From positions 1,490,114 through 1,554,113 of the forward strand of contig RPFO01000076.1 in the NCBI GenBank assembly GCA_009746045.1: DNA of 64,000 nt. The letters run 5' to 3'. Of the stretch, positions 39,309 to 49,127 are shown one piece after another (position 1 is the stretch's first letter; every line of letters begins with the position of its first letter). A program made the position numbers and the translations under genes. Below the pieces are notes generated by a model. It did not search any database and had not been told where the DNA came from. It worked only from the letters and a program-made list of their open reading frames with translations. Origin of the DNA: Mesostigma viride. Lineage: Eukaryota; Streptophyta; Mesostigmatophyceae; Mesostigmatales; Mesostigmataceae.

Positions 39309-40057
39309 CTCAAACCATGGTATCTATAAACATTATTGAGGTATAGGCGTGCACAATCGCGTGCGGTGAGCTCCAAGGGACAAGGCACGAGATGGCACTT
39401 ACGCGTAAAGCGATCTACAAACACAAGGATCTGAGCATTACCCTTATCATTCTTTCTAAAAGGTCCTACAAAATCCATCATAAGGGAATCCCACGGCATG
39501 ATGGGGTCAGGAAGGGTCCTAGGCTCGGCTATCTGTCCTACATTGTTAGGTTTCATCTCCTGACAAGATTGGCAGGTCCTAACATACTCATCTACATCCT
39601 TTAAGAGGGAAGGCCAGTAGTAAGAACGGGCTACTAGATCCCGTACCCGTTTACCACCCTGGTGAGCAGCTAAATCATGCAACTCAAAGAGCAAGGAGGA
39701 GCGACAGATAGGAGGGACAGACAGGCGCCATTGAGGGGGGGAATCTGTTATCTGCACATATAAAAACCCACCTACAAATTTACAGGGGTGTTTGCCTAAC
39801 TGTTGGGGATGGGAGGCAATGGCAGCTAAAGCTTCCGGCTCAGTGGCAGTAAATCTACTAATAAGGCGTTCAAGATCAGAGGTAGGCATCGCTACAGAAG
39901 TATCCATGACAGGTTTAAAGAGGTCTCCTACCGCCTTGCCAAAGAGAAGGGGAGGTCCTAGAGGGACTATACTATCATAGGACTTTCCTGACCTAGTCGC
40001 TATATGGCTAAGCGGTATAGAAATTTTATTTTTCCCCTCCCCCCCCACAGAGACCAC
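39309..40057 (-). CDS. pol: Gypsy-B integrase N-terminal part
   Basis: Minus-strand frame with an H2C2 zinc-binding region (ELHDLAAHQGGKRVRDLVAR, then CQSCQEMK) and the start of the catalytic core (MPWDSLMMDFVGPFRK, first catalytic Asp; FVDRFTRKCHLVPC). It ends at YRYHGL, exactly at the TA next to the pogo element, and continues at 24569. Upstream it follows RNase H with a frame change near 40060. The enzyme inserts the retrotransposon cDNA. Confidence 0.88.
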
Positions 40058-40067
40058 AGGAAGGGCC

Positions 40068-41012
40068 TCACACGGCCGGGAGAGAGAGTCCTACGTGAGA
40101 AAGGAGTTCAGGCATGCGAACAGCAGTATGAAAGAGATAGGCATAAGATTCATCATCCTGTAGTTCACCATAAGGGGTTACACCAATAGTGGTAGGAACT
40201 AGAGTAGTATTTAGAACATCTACTAAGTCCTCGAAAAAGGAGTAATCTGCGCGACGGAAGAGGGCATCAGGTACTATGTTATCTACACCTTTAACATACT
40301 GAAGTTTAAAAGGGGAAAACTGTGCTAAAAACTCCATCCAGCGCGCTTGACGAGGGGTAAGGTTGGGTTGGGAGAGCAGATGGGTAAGGGGACGATGGTC
40401 CGTTTGTATAACTAATCTATAAGGATCTATCTCACAGGGTTCATTCAGACAAACATCAAATTGGGCACCTTTAAGAAAGTGCTGCCACGCGTGGCAACAA
40501 TACACCACAGCTAAGAGTTCCTGCTGGTGTACAGGATAGTTACGCTCCGCGGGGAGCATTGTCCTAGAGATATACTCAATTGGCTGTAAGCCCTGACCCT
40601 GATCCTGGAGAAGGACGCCCCCTATAGCTACCTTACTAGCGTCTGTAGCTACCACAAAGGGTTTGGTAGTATCGGGTAGGATGAGTACGGGAGGAGAGAG
40701 GAGTAGGGATTTTAAACACTGAAAAGCAGACTGACACTCACTACTCCAGATAAAGGGGATATCTTTCTTTAATAAATGATTGATAGGGGCTGCTATAGTT
40801 GCGAAACGAGGGATAAAACGCCTATAGTAAGAGGCAATCCCTAGGAAACTACGTACACTTTTAACGTCGGTAGGGGTAGGCCATTCCTGAATTGACTTTG
40901 TTTTATCCGGGTCGGTAGCGACACCGGCATCTGACAAAACATGTCCTAAAAATGGTACACTCCTACCAGAACGAACTTTAGCACGGCGAGCCCACAAGGA
41001 ATTTTCTGACAT
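40068..41012 (-). CDS. pol: Gypsy-B RT thumb/connection and RNase H
   Basis: Encodes the RT end (VPFLGHVLSDAGVATDPDKT, SFLGIASYYRRFIPRFA) and an RNase H domain (PFVVATDASKVAIGGVLLQD, ELLAVVYCCHAWQHFL, VIQTDHRPLTHLL). The RNase H Asp and Glu residues (ATDAS, QQELLA, TDHRPL) are visible. The tail VPDALFRR replaces the usual VADALSRR. It is separated from the RT palm by a frameshift near 41000. Confidence 0.88.
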   Translation of the reverse strand: MSENSLWARRAKVRSGRSVPFLGHVLSDAGVATDPDKTKSIQEWPTPTDVKSVRSFLGIASYYRRFIPRFATIAAPINHLLKKDIPFIWSSECQSAFQCLKSLLLSPPVLILPDTTKPFVVATDASKVAIGGVLLQDQGQGLQPIEYISRTMLPAERNYPVHQQELLAVVYCCHAWQHFLKGAQFDVCLNEPCEIDPYRLVIQTDHRPLTHLLSQPNLTPRQARWMEFLAQFSPFKLQYVKGVDNIVPDALFRRADYSFFEDLVDVLNTTLVPTTIGVTPYGELQDDESYAYLFHTAVRMPELLSHVGLSLPAV

Positions 41013-42317
41013 TATTTCTAAGACTTTCTAGGTGCGTTTCAAAATCAGGGGAGTAAATAAGGATGTCATCTAAGTAAGCCTGAGCACAAGAACGATCGTG
41101 CTCAGCTAAAGAAACCGAGGAGAAGGAAGGATCCTTTAAATCAGAGGACACTTGGGGAAGGTGAGAATTACCCATAACAGGTCTAAGCACTTCATTCATC
41201 AACATTTGAAAAGAGGCAGGAGAATTACAGAGTCCCATAGCCGCTACTCTAAACTGATAATGACCAAAAGGGGTAGCAAAGGCGGTTTTATGATAATCCT
41301 CGGGCGCTATACGCAGTTGCCAAAAACCATCCGCACAATCCAGTACAGTGAAACAGGTAGAACCTTTAACCTTATTAAATATATCATCAATACGAGGTAG
41401 AGGGTATTTAGACTTCACAGTGATATCATTTAACTTCCTATAATCAGTAACTAAGCGAAACTTGCCATTTGGCTTAGGGACTAACAGGACACCAGCTGAG
41501 TAGGGGGAGTTACTAGGCTCTATCAATCCTGCTTCTAATAGTGACACTAAAATCTGTTTTAGTTCCTTTAACTCGGTAGGGCCCATTCTATACATCGGAG
41601 AGTGCGTAGGAACTGCACCGTCCTTAATAACTACACGGTGTAAAACAGAACGAGGAGGAGGATAAGAAGGAGTCTTTTCTTCAAAAACTTTGGAGGAATC
41701 TATCACAGCCATGTATCTTACTATTTCGTTTTCAGTAAATCCCACCCCTATTGTATCCACTGTGTTCACATCTATATCCACACTATTATTAGGGATAGGT
41801 ATCTCCTGTACTTCTAACTGAAGGAACATACATAATAAATATCCATATTCCTTTAGTTCAGATCGCAATTCATCATTGGACATTAATACTTCAGGTATAG
41901 GTCTTACAGGAGGATCAACAGGTGTAGGAGGAGTAATATCTACCAAGGATAAATTTTCTACTCTATAATGACGTTCCGGTACCCAGTAAGAGCTATCTGG
42001 AAACCAAATGACCATGGTATCATAATTAATAGTAATCTTATTATCCTGGTGCCAATCTAATCCTAGTAATACATCAGCGGTAGTGATAGGGCCTATAGTG
42101 GCCGTCAGGTTGACAGTACGTCCTTGTATGACCAGGGGAAGGGACACCGTACCCGGGGAATGACTGGTGCGACCGTCAGCATAATGGACAGTGACAGGCT
42201 TTGTGTGTGAGGGATAGGGACTAGTCCTAAACGCCTAACTAGGGCCTCGCTCACAAAGGAGCTAGCCGCACCGCTATCCACTAACACAGAGACATTCAAA
42301 AGTTCATCAGCATGCAA
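40978..42317 (-). CDS. pol: Gypsy-B protease and reverse transcriptase
   Basis: Two overlapping frames. Protease begins at 42317 (VSVLVDSGAASSFVSEALVR, catalytic DSGA) and changes frame near 42130 to reach ADVLLGLDW. Reverse transcriptase follows: LIEPSNSPYSAGVLLVPKPN, GKFRLVTDYRKLNDITVKSK, TVLDCADGFWQLRI and the catalytic AYLDDILIYS. About 25 extra residues (GNSHLPQVSSDLKDPSFSSV ...) sit just before the YLDD strand, where gypsy elements usually have a short loop. It ends by a frame change near 41000. Confidence 0.88.
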
Positions 42318-42491
42318 GAAGGGGTCTACAACAGTGGGGAACGGTTAAGCCACCATTCAAAAACATAAGAGGACGGACACGTAGTGGTAGGGATGATTCA
42401 GCTCCTACAGAAGTTATAAAAACAGGCAGGCAAAAATTATTATCTGGGGTACTATCTAAGGACCTGTCCAGGTTACCCCCGGCTGACAGGC
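42318..42491. other. Gag-protease junction of Gypsy-B
   Basis: Coding-like but with stops in all minus frames; probably decayed linker. Confidence 0.4.
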
Positions 42492-44239
42492 CTACTGTTC
42501 CCCCTCCCCCCCCAAATCCATAGGGACTAACCCCGAAGAAGACCCTGGCAAAAAAGCCACTGCTGGAGGGTCACGAGGGAGCGAAGAGGGTGCAGGAGCC
42601 TGATTATCATAGGGGAACCCTGAGGGTCCTGTCTGCACAGCATTCAGCCTACTAGGGGTAGCTGAGGGAATGCGTCCTGGAGTGGGACGAATAGGAGCAC
42701 GCTGAGGGGTACGAGGAGGGCGAGCATCGGGATGAGGGGGAGCACCCGAAAGGAACTTGGGGCACTCACGTTTAAGATGACCTACAATATAAATACAAAA
42801 ATGTACTTCCTTACAATGATAGCATGTGATATGAGAGACATCCAGAGCCGAAAGGTCAGTAACACAAATGTCTAATTCTTCTACATAGGAGTTCTCCTCC
42901 TCAGGGGTAAGGCTAATGTTATTAATACGGGAGCGGGTAGGAAGAGAAGGGGTGGTGAAGAAATCTGCTACTCGTAAGAGATGCTGGCGCACATGCTTGA
43001 GGGGTAGATCAGTAAAACGGTAGGCAGAGAACTGGCGCTTTACCTCACGTAATAAGGGTCTACTGAGGCCTTGTAGGAAACGAGCACGTACTTCTGCGCC
43101 CGACAAATCCCTAATTCGTACCATCTGTGCATCAAATTCTTTCATATACTCCCTAAACGATTTAGTACCCTGCTGCAAAGTACCAAAGGCTAATCTATCC
43201 TGCCAATCTGCATCAGGAGGAACTAAATGGTTCTCTAAACGCTTAAACAATTCTGCTACTGAGTTAGGGTAGGCATGAGAGGCCAAGGATTCACACTGAA
43301 TGAGGTTAGCAAGCTCAGGGGTAATACAGGTAGTAAGATAGTGAGGGACTAATACAGCATCAGAGAGACGCCATCTATTATGATTTTGCCACGACTCTGG
43401 TTCTGGGTAAGCAACATAATAAAAGTGAAAAACTGTTGAGGGGTAGACTTGACATCCAACTTGGGAAGGTTAGCAAAGAGGGGAAGAGCAGGGGGCTTAG
43501 GGGGATTGGAAGGGTCAGATTTACCCATAGGACCACTGTCTTCAACTGCTACATAAGAGGGATAGAAAGAAGGAAGAGGAAAGGTTTTGGATAGGGGTCT
43601 AGAAGGGGCCACCGTTTCAGGATGGTGCCCATAGGAGAAGGAAACAGTATATTGTTCACGAAGGGAGGAGTAGGCAAAATTATCATAATTTCTATCATCT
43701 AGGGGCATGGTGCTGAAATCACTATTAACTTCTAACTCAGCCACACGGGTAGGGACCTGGGCAGCCTCGTAGGCCGTGTCAGGGTATAGGACCAAGAAGC
43801 AGGAGGATAAAAGGGAACTGCACTAGGGCGACCAGAAGGGCCAACAGGGGCAGAGGTACGACCCGTGTTATAAGCAGGGATGGAAGGCACAGGGTGAGGA
43901 GGAGGCCTAGAAGCATTGTCAGGGAGTGAGGATCGAGTTCAGGGTTGGACCAAAGTTACAGGAGGGGCAGGGGCCTGGTTCAGGGTAAAAGAGGGGTCAT
44001 CACTAAATCTGACACGTTGTTCAAAGGTAGGTGGGGTAAGAGTGGGACGACGGCGACCACCAGTAGTAGGAGAAGGAGCTAGGTGAGGTACGCAAGTTAC
44101 CTTGAGGAGTGAGATGGTGCACCGTTTCCAAGGAGTCCCGTCGGTTACCACGAGTATTGTTGTTATTATTAGTAGTATTACTAGTATTATTAGTATTATT
44201 GGTAGGTATAGGCGACATATCTCCACCCACTGGATCCAT
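42492..44239 (-). pseudogene. gag: Gypsy-B Gag, frameshifted
   Basis: Starts at ATG 44239 with MDPVGGDMSPIPTNNTNNTS and an Asn/Thr-rich stretch. Frame changes near 44100, near 43800 and near 43340 follow. The capsid-type region is WQDRLAFGTLQQGTKSFREY, FLQGLSRPLLREVKRQ. The zinc knuckle CYHCKE...VGHLKREC has a seven-residue in-frame insertion between the second Cys and the His. A Pro/Arg-rich tail ends GGEGEQ at 42492. Structural protein of the particle. Confidence 0.75.
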
Positions 44240-44361
44240 GTTTAATTAATTAAAAAGAAAAACAATGAAAGTTGCCTTAAGAAAAGGACAGGAATCTAAA
44301 TTGAAGCAATGAAGGCAAAAGGAAAAACCTTGAATGTCTTAAGCAAAGAAAACAATTAAAA

Positions 44362-44754
44362 TCAATCCTTTTTAACCACAGTAATGGATAGGGAACCAAA
44401 CTCTAAGGTGAGAGGAGTATCTGAGCTAGATGAGGATGCCGCCCGTCTAGGGGGAGAAGAAGGAGGGGTAGCAAAGACTAGAGATTCCACGGGAGGACGA
44501 CCATGAGGAATAGAGCGTACATGTAGGCCTAAATCTGATTCACTATGGTCTATAAGGAACTGCTGAGCTTCTTCAAAGGTCACAAATTTCTTATACCTAA
44601 CTACGTTATATATACGGTTCTGAACTATCTTCCTAGCGTCGGACCAAGAAAGGAAAATGGCGGACCATTGAGGCGTAATCACTACGTAATATTTGGCTAA
44701 GCTATTATCGCTGGAAGAATGGGAAGGAGCAGTAAAAGCACGCCGCTGGCTCAT
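44362..44754 (-). CDS. Small ORF with viroplasmin / RNase H1 hybrid-binding-like domain
   Basis: A 130-residue ORF from ATG 44754 to stop 44362, ahead of gag and behind the 5' LTR. Residues 21-70 (KYYVVITPQWSAIFLSWSDA, RKIVQN, VVRYKKFVTFEEAQQFLIDH) follow the pattern of the RNase H1 N-terminal hybrid-binding domain, also found in the P6 viroplasmin of caulimoviruses: K-x-Y-x-V, I-x-x-S-W, then Y-K-x-F-x-T-x-E-E-A-x-x-F-L. The rest is Ser/Pro-rich. Such domains bind RNA/DNA hybrids, so a role in reverse transcription or translation is inferred. Frame is intact, unlike most of this element. Identification is by pattern only. Confidence 0.65.
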   Translation of the reverse strand: MSQRRAFTAPSHSSSDNSLAKYYVVITPQWSAIFLSWSDARKIVQNRIYNVVRYKKFVTFEEAQQFLIDHSESDLGLHVRSIPHGRPPVESLVFATPPSSPPRRAASSSSSDTPLTLEFGSLSITVVKKD

Positions 44755-45323
44755 GGTAACGCACCTGGTAGGTCTTGTGACGTCACGCTAGGAGTAGAAG
44801 GAGTAGGCGACTTAGCTGGGTTATCTGGAGCACCGAAAGCAGCACGAGGGCCCGGCAATAGTCCAGCGCTCGTCCTAAAATCAGCGACCCAGTATCTCTG
44901 CGGGTGCGGCCGTCTAATAAACAGCAGCACGAAGGAAAAGGTGTAGTCTACCACGACGCTAATCGTCTCACTATTGCCGAACCGCACAATTATCCTCTAT
45001 CTACGACAGGAAGCAACCATACGCAGGAAAACAAAGCGAAGGAGCTATCTAACAAAGCGAAGGAGCTATCTATAAAAGGATTTTTCCGCTACGAGCAGGT
45101 CTAGCATCTAGGCAGAGCGTGTCCCGAACCGGGCAGCACTACTCTCCCAGCTTGAAGGCGACCCGCCCATTACCTGTCAAGTAGGTGTCGTCTTCGTTTC
45201 CCTGGACGCGGAAGGGTTGTTGCAAAGGCGTTTGTGACAAGGGATCGTCGTCTCGCTCTCTACCTACGAAAGTTCCTCCGGAACCATTGTTACGTCCTAA
45301 ACTACTACCACCACCTCTACCTC
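44755..45323 (-). other. Gypsy-B leader and remainder of 5' LTR
   Basis: The LTR must extend left of 45324 because the 3' copy is broken there, but its inner edge and primer-binding site could not be fixed. A 21-bp direct repeat (ACAAAGCGAAGGAGCTATCT) occurs at about 45030 and 45051. Confidence 0.5.
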
Positions 45324-45839
45324 TACCCGGCCTAATGCTACCTAAACTAGTCAGGCCACCTCTACTTAATCCCCTAGCGAAAGACGAACGAGACGATCCA
45401 GATCTCAATGCATTCACGTATGTATTACTGTAATACGCCATAAGCCATTTACACGAACCCGTTTACTCCAGGAATAGAGGAAGGAAACACAACTACACTG
45501 CCGTGACCCAAGCCTATATGTGTTAATTCATTTAACACACGCCGAGTGCCAACACGAGGGGTAGAACGTGCATAAATGATCACCAACGGTCCAGCATGCT
45601 CGGGCCGACCTGGCCCTCACCTACAAATGTACAGATGCACGCTGGTCCACTACATTCTGCCCGAAGGATAAGGACCGCTAGTAAAGTACGCGGCGCGACG
45701 CCCAAAGCATCCAATGCACCACAGTACTGTTACGAGGACAACAGTGTCCCAGTACAAACTACACGTAAACATAGGAACGACCGAGGCAAAGGACCTAATT
45801 TACGTCCGTAACTACAACGAATTGTTACGCGATGTAACA
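45324..45839 (-). repeat. Gypsy-B 5' LTR, part matching 4120-4634
   Basis: Starts TGTTACATCGCG on the minus strand at 45839, next to LINE coding sequence. The TA at 45324-45325 is the site used by the left pogo-like element in the other LTR. Confidence 0.9.
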
Positions 45840-47471
45840 GCTTGTTGTGCAAAGGTGAGCTCAAGGCCAGGGGTGCCAGTGATGCCAAAGATAATTGAGC
45901 GGGTAGACACCGGTATGATAGGCTCAGACGTCCAGGCTGCCCATAAACCAATCAACCAGGTCCAAACTCCCTGGAGGTTACACCATAAAAATCGGTGTTC
46001 CACCGTTTCATTGGGGTTGGTACATAAAAATGTGGCAGGGTGTTGAAATCGCCGGTGGAGGATCTCCCCGACCCCGATGGACCGGTGCATCAAGAGGTGT
46101 TGTACGTCGGTCGCGCGGCGATCGATCAGCGGGTGGTCGGCGGCGAGGGTGATGTTGCGGACCCAGGTGTGGCCAGGCCACTCAGTAGCGCCCCAGCGTG
46201 TCCGTCCGGGGTGGAATTGATGGTTTTTATGCAAGAGCATTGTGTAGCCCCACTCTGACGTGTACTCGTAAAGGCCTTTTACAATTCTGCTGTCACCCTG
46301 ATTTAGCACCCAGCCAAATTCCACTGGATCCAATGACAACATGTCCAGGCGGGTTGATCCCACATGTAGCCAAATAATAGCAGCGTCGGGAAGGCTGGGG
46401 TTGGGTTGGTATACACATGATTGTTCAAGGGACCAAGGTACAACCCGAATCCGGTGGCATTAAGCTGGGTGGGGAGGAACACAACTGCAGTTGTAAGTTG
46501 AGCCAGACAGCCGTTATGGCCGCTCAGCGGCGCCAGTAGTAGTTGAACGTGCAGGGTTCCAGGGGGGAGTTCTGCAATCACCTTCCCCGAGCATGTTGCG
46601 GTCGTGCTGTATGGACAGAAGCAGCACCATTCACCAGCTTTATAGGGGGCACGGGGAGAAGTCATGAGTGTGTGCCAGCGGGGGGGTATGGCTTGTACTA
46701 GCGCGGCCCAGGCAGCATAAGTAGGCATATTGGGGACCCAGGCAGCCAATTCGTTATATGTTAAGAGGCGGTAGCAGTCACCGTGGAGAATATACACTGG
46801 GTGGAGAATAGTGGTTACAGGGTGGGGGGATGTTATGAAGCCTTCATAGGGGTTAGGGCCACTTAAGCATCCGAAGGGGCGATTAAGGGGGTTGAGGTAT
46901 ATATCATTAAAGAATAGGGGTTGGCGTGCAACTTCCTCACGTAGTGTGGGGAATAGTAGGCGGTCGGGTAAGTGCCATAAAGCCTTGCCAAATACGAGCC
47001 CAGTACCAAGGAAGACCTCTGGTGAGCTTCGGGGAGGGGAGGCGAGCAGTAAGCAGTGCGGCTCCAGTGTGCCAGGACATACCATTGGAGTGATGAGTAA
47101 GACGTGAGAGGGTTACACATGCCAGAAGACATCCAGGGTGTGTGTTGACACCAATGTGGGCAGAAATAACTTGTTTGGCATACACAGACCATAAACGCCA
47201 TTGCATATTGTGTAAGCCTAGTCCTCCAAGAGGCCACGGCATAAAAGACATTGACTCTCTGATCCATCTGTGTACCTGGCGGCTGAGATCGCTCGATTTT
47301 TTCCAAACAAAGTTATGCCCCAGTCGTTGAATAAGAGACACGGTGTGTTCATCCGGTGGGTGGGCCTGACCGAAGTACAGCAGCTTGGAGAACAGCAGCT
47401 GGTTCGTAACGAGGACCTTGCCCTGGAGGCTGAGGCGGTGTACGCCAGCCCAGCGGTTGGCCACCTGTTGT
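45840..47471 (-). pseudogene. LINE-type reverse transcriptase C-terminal relic
   Basis: Three overlapping minus frames encode the post-RT region of a non-LTR retrotransposon: NRWAGVHRLSLQGKVLVTNQ, LLFSKLLYFGQAHPP, WPLGGLGLHNMQWRLW. It ends with a zinc-binding tail, FLCTNPNETVEHRFLWC, like the zf-RVT domain. Frame changes lie near 46950 and 46330. The catalytic RT core and endonuclease are absent. Gypsy-B interrupts its 3' side at 45839. The copia LTR starts at 47472 on the other side, but the LINE upstream part does not reappear beyond the copia element. Confidence 0.75.
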
Positions 47472-48067
47472 AGTTAAGAACCAAGCCAGAGCTGTGAGCT
47501 CCTGGTCTTTCACGCGCACAACGGGATGAGCCAAAGTTGCAAGACAGCAACCTTTTAACCCGTGCACCAGGCCACGACCACAGTGAGCGTTTCCACGTCC
47601 AATGTGGGAGCCTCGGTTCGTGCTTGCCAAGATAGCTGGTCATCCCCATGACCAAGCTATATCCTTTGCGTTGTTCCTCGTTCCCATCGGCGTGACGAGG
47701 CACGTGCAGGCGTGCAAGCAAATCCTCAACGTCCACTGGCATCAGTGCAGAGCCAGGACGAACTGGATTTGCCTAGACTCTGCAACCTAGGAAGTACAGG
47801 ACCTGTCACAATCCTGCAAGGCCTAGTATCCTTGCAGTCCTGTGCCAGCTCCAGTATTCCACCAGTCACAGGCTGCTGCTCCTCCTGGTCTACGTGGACC
47901 ACAGTCACGTGATAGTCAGGCTAAGCCTGTGCAGGCCACGGCCTGCCACGTGTCCTGTCCACTATACCAGAGGACTGCACCCTAGTCGGCCACGGACGGC
48001 TAGGACTTCGGGACCTCATATCTTTCTCGTCCCTTGTCTGTTTCAGGCGGTCAGCACGGCGTTGGAA
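47472..48067 (-). repeat. Copia 3' LTR
   Basis: Matches 55118-55712 with a one-base indel and few substitutions. A palindromic AGCTGGTCATCCCCATGACC lies near 47632. Confidence 0.88.
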
Positions 48068-49127
48068 AGGTCTTTCCAAACTGCATCCACTTAGCATATT
48101 GGTTGCCCAAAATGCTAACTCCAACCCTTTCTTCTTTTGGAGCTGGACCAGCTTGAAACAAGCCTAACCTTGCTTGTGCCCACTCAGCCACAGACCGCTT
48201 GGTCCCTTGAGGTTGATCAGACCTTTAGGGCCCAGGTTCCTGCCTCCTTTGGGTAACAACATATCTGCCCTTGGACCAGGCTAGGTGTACTGGCCAGTGA
48301 ATCAGAGGTCACCCCAGGTTATCCCCTGACCCCTTGGTCAGCTCCCAACCTTTCCTTGGGAACTTGGTGCTAGATTAAAGTCAAGGCACATTACCTAGTC
48401 CAATGGCTGGGATTACAGGATGCCAAGAACGTACTATTGTGAGTTCCTGATCTTTCACAGTTATCACAGGCGCCCGTTCTTATGGCGCCCGCCTTGGCCA
48501 GCCTTTCCCTTTTATGCTCAAAGAGACTCAGGTAGCACCTGCAAATACTGCCTTATTGGGGAGCCCATGTCTTCACTGGGTGTTAAGCCCAGGAATCACT
48601 CATGCCAGGCTGTGGCTCTGCTGGGGAATTGAACCCCACCCCAACCTCCAGGTTTATAGGTGACCTGGAACTTTACACAAGAGAAACATTACAACCATGA
48701 GAACAACATGAGAATGACATGACATGATTATGTTTTATTCAAGCATTATATAACCCAGAATGTGGCCCCTGGCAACCATGTTCCACATGGTCACACAACC
48801 AGGTTCTTTATTAGCAACAGGTTGGAAACAAGCACTAGAAAACATATATACAGCAACCTGTAAGAACCAGCATTCGGGTTGCCCTTGCATGGCCTAACTG
48901 TTTGAGGCCAAAGGCGTCGACTTAAGTCCTGGCGACTCTTCTGAACCCCATGGGGAGGGCCAGGCATGATTCTCAGCTGGTAGGAGTGACATTCCACACC
49001 AACTCCTGTCCAGGAGGGTGTACCTAACCCTGAAGGACCGGCTGTCAACCAGTAAGCACCAGTCACCACTTGGTACTTTGGTCAAGCAGCCCACTGGGGA
49101 CACCCAAGCTGAAGCAAGGCCTGGTCT
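48068..49127. other. Copia 3' non-coding region
   Basis: About 1 kb after the RNase H stop with no supported ORF. TGTGAGTTCCTGATCTTTCAC at 48437 echoes an LTR segment, suggesting an older partial duplication. Confidence 0.45.

Larger units (their letters stand above)
4120..45839 (-). mobile_element. Gypsy-B: nested Ty3/gypsy chromovirus interrupted by three large insertions
   Basis: This is one element read right to left: 5' LTR (to 45839), hybrid-binding-domain ORF, gag, protease, reverse transcriptase, RNase H, integrase, chromodomain, a third ORF, polypurine tract and 3' LTR (4634 down to 4120). The integrase is cut at 39308/24570 by a pogo element, at about 24131/19791 by a composite insertion, and at 19552/7735 by a second gypsy element. 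Removing the pogo insert with one TA, or the gypsy insert with one TATC, leaves the frame open over conserved integrase sequence. Without inserts it is about 10.8 kb. LTR copies differ by roughly 1-2% by eye. Gag, protease, reverse transcriptase and integrase carry frameshifts, so this copy is dead. Confidence 0.85.
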
